Shown here: positions 62,420 through 64,000 of the stretch, piece by piece
Numbering within the stretch: the first letter of the stretch is position 1
Layout: every line of letters starts with the position of its first letter
DNA from: Solobacterium sp.
GTDB lineage: Bacteria; Bacillota_I; Bacilli_A; Erysipelotrichales; Erysipelotrichaceae
Reading direction: 5' to 3'
NCBI GenBank assembly: GCA_024693325.1
Contig: JAILLA010000073.1
Location: 40,851 to 104,850, forward strand
DNA length: 64,000 bases
The notes under the pieces: generated by a model
What the model saw: the letters and a program-made list of their open reading frames with translations, nothing else
What the model was told of the DNA's origin: nothing
Database searches by the model: none
Translations under genes and position numbers: made by a program

Positions 62420-62444
62420 TTTTTACTAATGAAATTAGTAAAAA
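62420..62444. repeat. Perfect 11-bp inverted repeat downstream of tRNA-Leu
   Basis: TTTTTACTAAT, loop GAA, ATTAGTAAAAA. It lies between the tRNA terminator and the recombinase remnant. It could be an operator, part of an attachment or recombination site, or a weak terminator. Confidence 0.55.
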
Positions 62445-62459
62445 ACTAGGAGGTAACTG

Positions 62460-62798
62460 GTGAATGAATATCGCCAGCAATTAGACAGCTCACAGCGACT
62501 CGAGAAGTTTAGCAAGTTACTTAGTGATTCTGAGCCAATGGTGGAATTTGATCCGGTAATCTTTGATCTCTTGGTAGAAACGGTTCTGGTTGGAGGCTAT
62601 ACCAACGATGTACCTGATCCGTATAAAATAACATTCATTTTTAAAGGCGGAAGCCAAAATAGCATAGATGGTGCAGGTTTTAAAGAAGATAGGCGAAAGA
62701 AGAAAGCATTGCATCCTGTTTGGAATAACGAGGGTATGGCATTGCATTCTGATGAGGAAGGGGAGGCACCAGCTTTACAGGTATTATCAGTCATTTGA
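62460..62798 (+). pseudogene. C-terminal remnant of a large serine recombinase
   Basis: A 112-residue frame starting at GTG. Residues about 10-63 (RLEKFSKLLSDSEPMVEFDPVIFDLLVETVLVGGY...DPYKITFIFKGG) match the final coiled-coil and beta-strand segment of site-specific serine recombinases. The catalytic resolvase domain and the recombinase domain are missing. The remaining 49 residues look out of frame or random. This is probably the end of a decayed integrase; an AGGAGG upstream is likely chance. Confidence 0.6.
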
Positions 62799-62929
62799 TC
62801 TGCTGATCCTGGATGCGTATGGAATAATAGGACTAAATTCAAAAGACTCGACAGATAAAGGGTTTTTGAAGCTTAGTCCTATTTTGTTTAGCCTGCAAAA
62901 GAGACTAAAGGTCGATTTAAGGAGGAAAC

Positions 62930-63232
62930 ATGCGCAGAATGAAGATCTTTCTGCGAAGCGTGGTGTTGCCTGCAACTGTGGCAGTACTGTTAGCGATGTT
63001 GTTCCTTCCCGTCTATTACAAAGACAATCAGCTGAACATGCTCCTGATGTGGATCTGCATCGGAGTACCGTACGGTATTCGAAGGATGTTTCTTTGGCTT
63101 GTGCCGCATAAGTATGATCTTGCCGGCACGGTCGGAGTAGTTGCTTTGGATGTTGTGTTGGGAGGAATCATCGGAGGCTTCGCACTTATATTCCAGATTC
63201 TTGGAGGTGTAATCGAAACCGTAAAAGGGTAA
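62930..63232 (+). CDS. Small membrane protein of the accessory region
   Basis: A 100-residue protein with three hydrophobic segments (VVLPATVAVLLAMLFLPVYY; LNMLLMWICIGVPYGI; VGVVALDVVLGGIIGGFALIFQILGGVI). It resembles short membrane proteins from conjugative or integrative elements (DUF6050-like, uncertain). The start follows AAGGAGG. Confidence 0.6.
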   Translation: MRRMKIFLRSVVLPATVAVLLAMLFLPVYYKDNQLNMLLMWICIGVPYGIRRMFLWLVPHKYDLAGTVGVVALDVVLGGIIGGFALIFQILGGVIETVKG

Positions 63233-63298
63233 AATGGAATTACATATTTGTTTCACACAGGTATGGGATAATCAATTACAGAAAAGCAGGGATCAGAT

Positions 63299-63514
63299 AT
63301 GGCTCAAGGCAGATTTCAGGTTGATCAGACAGTTTATCTGATCTCTTCTGTCAATTGGATCAAAGAAGCTAAGGTACTGAAGTACTCCGGAGGATTCTAT
63401 ACAATCAAATGGACATATTCTGACGGAGGAACCAGAGTCAGGAAATCAAGGCTGTATGCTTCAAAAGAAGAAGCTGAATCAGCCAGAGATTCCGTAAAGA
63501 GAAACAGAGCGTAA
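63299..63514 (+). CDS. Small basic SH3/Tudor-like hypothetical protein
   Basis: A 71-residue beta-rich basic protein (FQVDQTVYLISSVNWIKEAKVLKYSGGFYTIKWTYSDGGTRVRKSRLYAS) with the length and strand pattern of a small Tudor/SH3-like barrel plus a C-terminal helix. The function is unknown. The ribosome site GGGATC is weak. Confidence 0.6.
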   Translation: MAQGRFQVDQTVYLISSVNWIKEAKVLKYSGGFYTIKWTYSDGGTRVRKSRLYASKEEAESARDSVKRNRA

Positions 63515-63537
63515 AATCGGGATTTGGAGAGTTGTAT

Positions 63538-63792
63538 ATGGACGAGAGATTACTCGGTAAATGTGGCTACTATTGTGGACAGTGTCCAAGTTTTATCGCT
63601 GGAGACTGTACTGGATGTATCAAAGGAAATAAGGATGGCGTTTGCTATACACGAGACTGCGTCGTAGATAAGGGCATCCTATCTTGTGGATTGTGTCAGG
63701 AATTTCCTTGTGAACGAATTCAAAGTGATCCCAAAGCAACACTTCTCAGCCCCCTGTGGCTTAAGTGGAAGGCGAGCCAAAGAGAATCATAA
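63538..63792 (+). CDS. DUF3795-like Cys-rich protein
   Basis: An 84-residue Cys-rich protein (GKCGYYCGQCPSF, GDCTGCIKG, CYTRDCVVDKG, CGLCQEFPCE), the pattern of DUF3795, thought to bind a metal. The function is not known. The start at 63538 follows GGAG; the ORF track's TTG two codons upstream is less likely. Confidence 0.75.
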   Translation: MDERLLGKCGYYCGQCPSFIAGDCTGCIKGNKDGVCYTRDCVVDKGILSCGLCQEFPCERIQSDPKATLLSPLWLKWKASQRES

Positions 63793-63814
63793 ATCGGCAT
63801 TTGTGGAGTAGAAA

Positions 63815-64000
63815 ATGTACAGAATCGAAGCAGACAGATTCATATTGGAGTTTATTCCAGAAATTCATGAACAAGACTTTGCATATCCTGTAAATGTATA
63901 TCTTGGTGTGAAGGTGTCCAGTTACGGCTATTCGGCAGACACATATATGGATGTCGGTGTTCAGGGAATCGCTGAATTTTCTCTACAGTTGAAGGATCTC
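63815..64000 (+). CDS. Hypothetical protein, N-terminal part (runs off window)
   Basis: The first 62 codons of a protein starting MYRIEADRFILEF after GGAG. It is beta-rich and acidic (VNVYLGVKVSSYGYSADTYMDVGVQG). No family was recognised with confidence; the pattern is loosely like small immunity-type proteins. It is not in the ORF track because the stop is outside the window. Confidence 0.55.
   Translation, partial: MYRIEADRFILEFIPEIHEQDFAYPVNVYLGVKVSSYGYSADTYMDVGVQGIAEFSLQLKDL

Overview
The window reads as a chromosomal stretch of an anaerobic, fermentative Bacillota (Firmicutes), plausibly an Erysipelotrichia-like gut bacterium. That placement is an inference from gene content: an Rnf complex, butyrate kinase, a methionine T-box leader, a CIRCE heat-shock operator, strong AGGAGG ribosome sites, sigma-A promoters and tRNA genes without an encoded CCA. 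There are no rRNAs, no CRISPR array and no intact mobile element. Three tRNAs are present: Leu-TAG, His-GTG and Leu-CAA.

Layout. 1-8.7 kb: partial NCS2 purine-type permease, DUF2804 protein, beta-propeller lactonase, an odd Gln-rich repeat protein, an S9 prolyl-oligopeptidase-family peptidase, a class C beta-lactamase-fold serine hydrolase and a ketopantoate-reductase-like enzyme. 8.9-15.4 kb: a CsoR-type metal sensor, a membrane-anchored EndoU nuclease with a coupled partner gene, butyrate kinase, then an RpiR regulator divergent from a 6-phospho-beta-glucosidase and PTS EIIC. 15.6-18.9 kb: tRNA-Leu and a three-gene operon of ATP-grasp, esterase and ATP-grasp. 19.0-27.1 kb: ApbE flavin transferase divergent from an rnfCDGEA-x-B operon. 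27.2-33.8 kb: secreted phosphodiester glycosidase, HAD phosphatase, T-box-controlled metQNI, a CpaB-like SAF protein and DUF1622. 33.9-38.1 kb: anSME-type radical SAM enzyme, dienelactone hydrolase, GNAT, CIRCE-controlled Hsp20 and a duplicated-domain lipoprotein. 38.2-47.3 kb: CCA-adding enzyme, tRNA-His, aldo/keto reductase, phosphoglycerate mutase, MFS transporter, DUF4430 plus ECF S-component, and a QueG-like Fe-S protein. 47.5-56.6 kb: a maltodextrin locus (LacI regulator, MsmK-type ATPase, MalEFG, anchored GH13 and cytoplasmic GH13). 56.6-62.2 kb: tyrosine phosphatase, aldo/keto reductase, YgjP-like protease, a small transcript, ankyrin protein and EF-G2-like GTPase. 62.3-64 kb: tRNA-Leu followed by a decayed serine-recombinase tail and small accessory ORFs.

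The most striking system is the Rnf locus. RnfG carries five FMN-binding domains (five SGAT sites) instead of one, RnfD carries a further C-terminal FMN-binding domain, and the flavinyl transferase ApbE is divergently transcribed from the same short promoter region. The RnfB gene encodes only the membrane anchor and first Fe-S motif (92 aa), lacks the usual ferredoxin domains, and ends just before a strong terminator. A 65-aa membrane protein with a related Cys motif lies between rnfA and rnfB. Together this suggests a membrane redox complex rebuilt around a chain of extracytoplasmic flavins. Other candidates are the ATP-grasp/esterase/ATP-grasp operon, the EndoU pair and the repeat protein at 3-4 kb.
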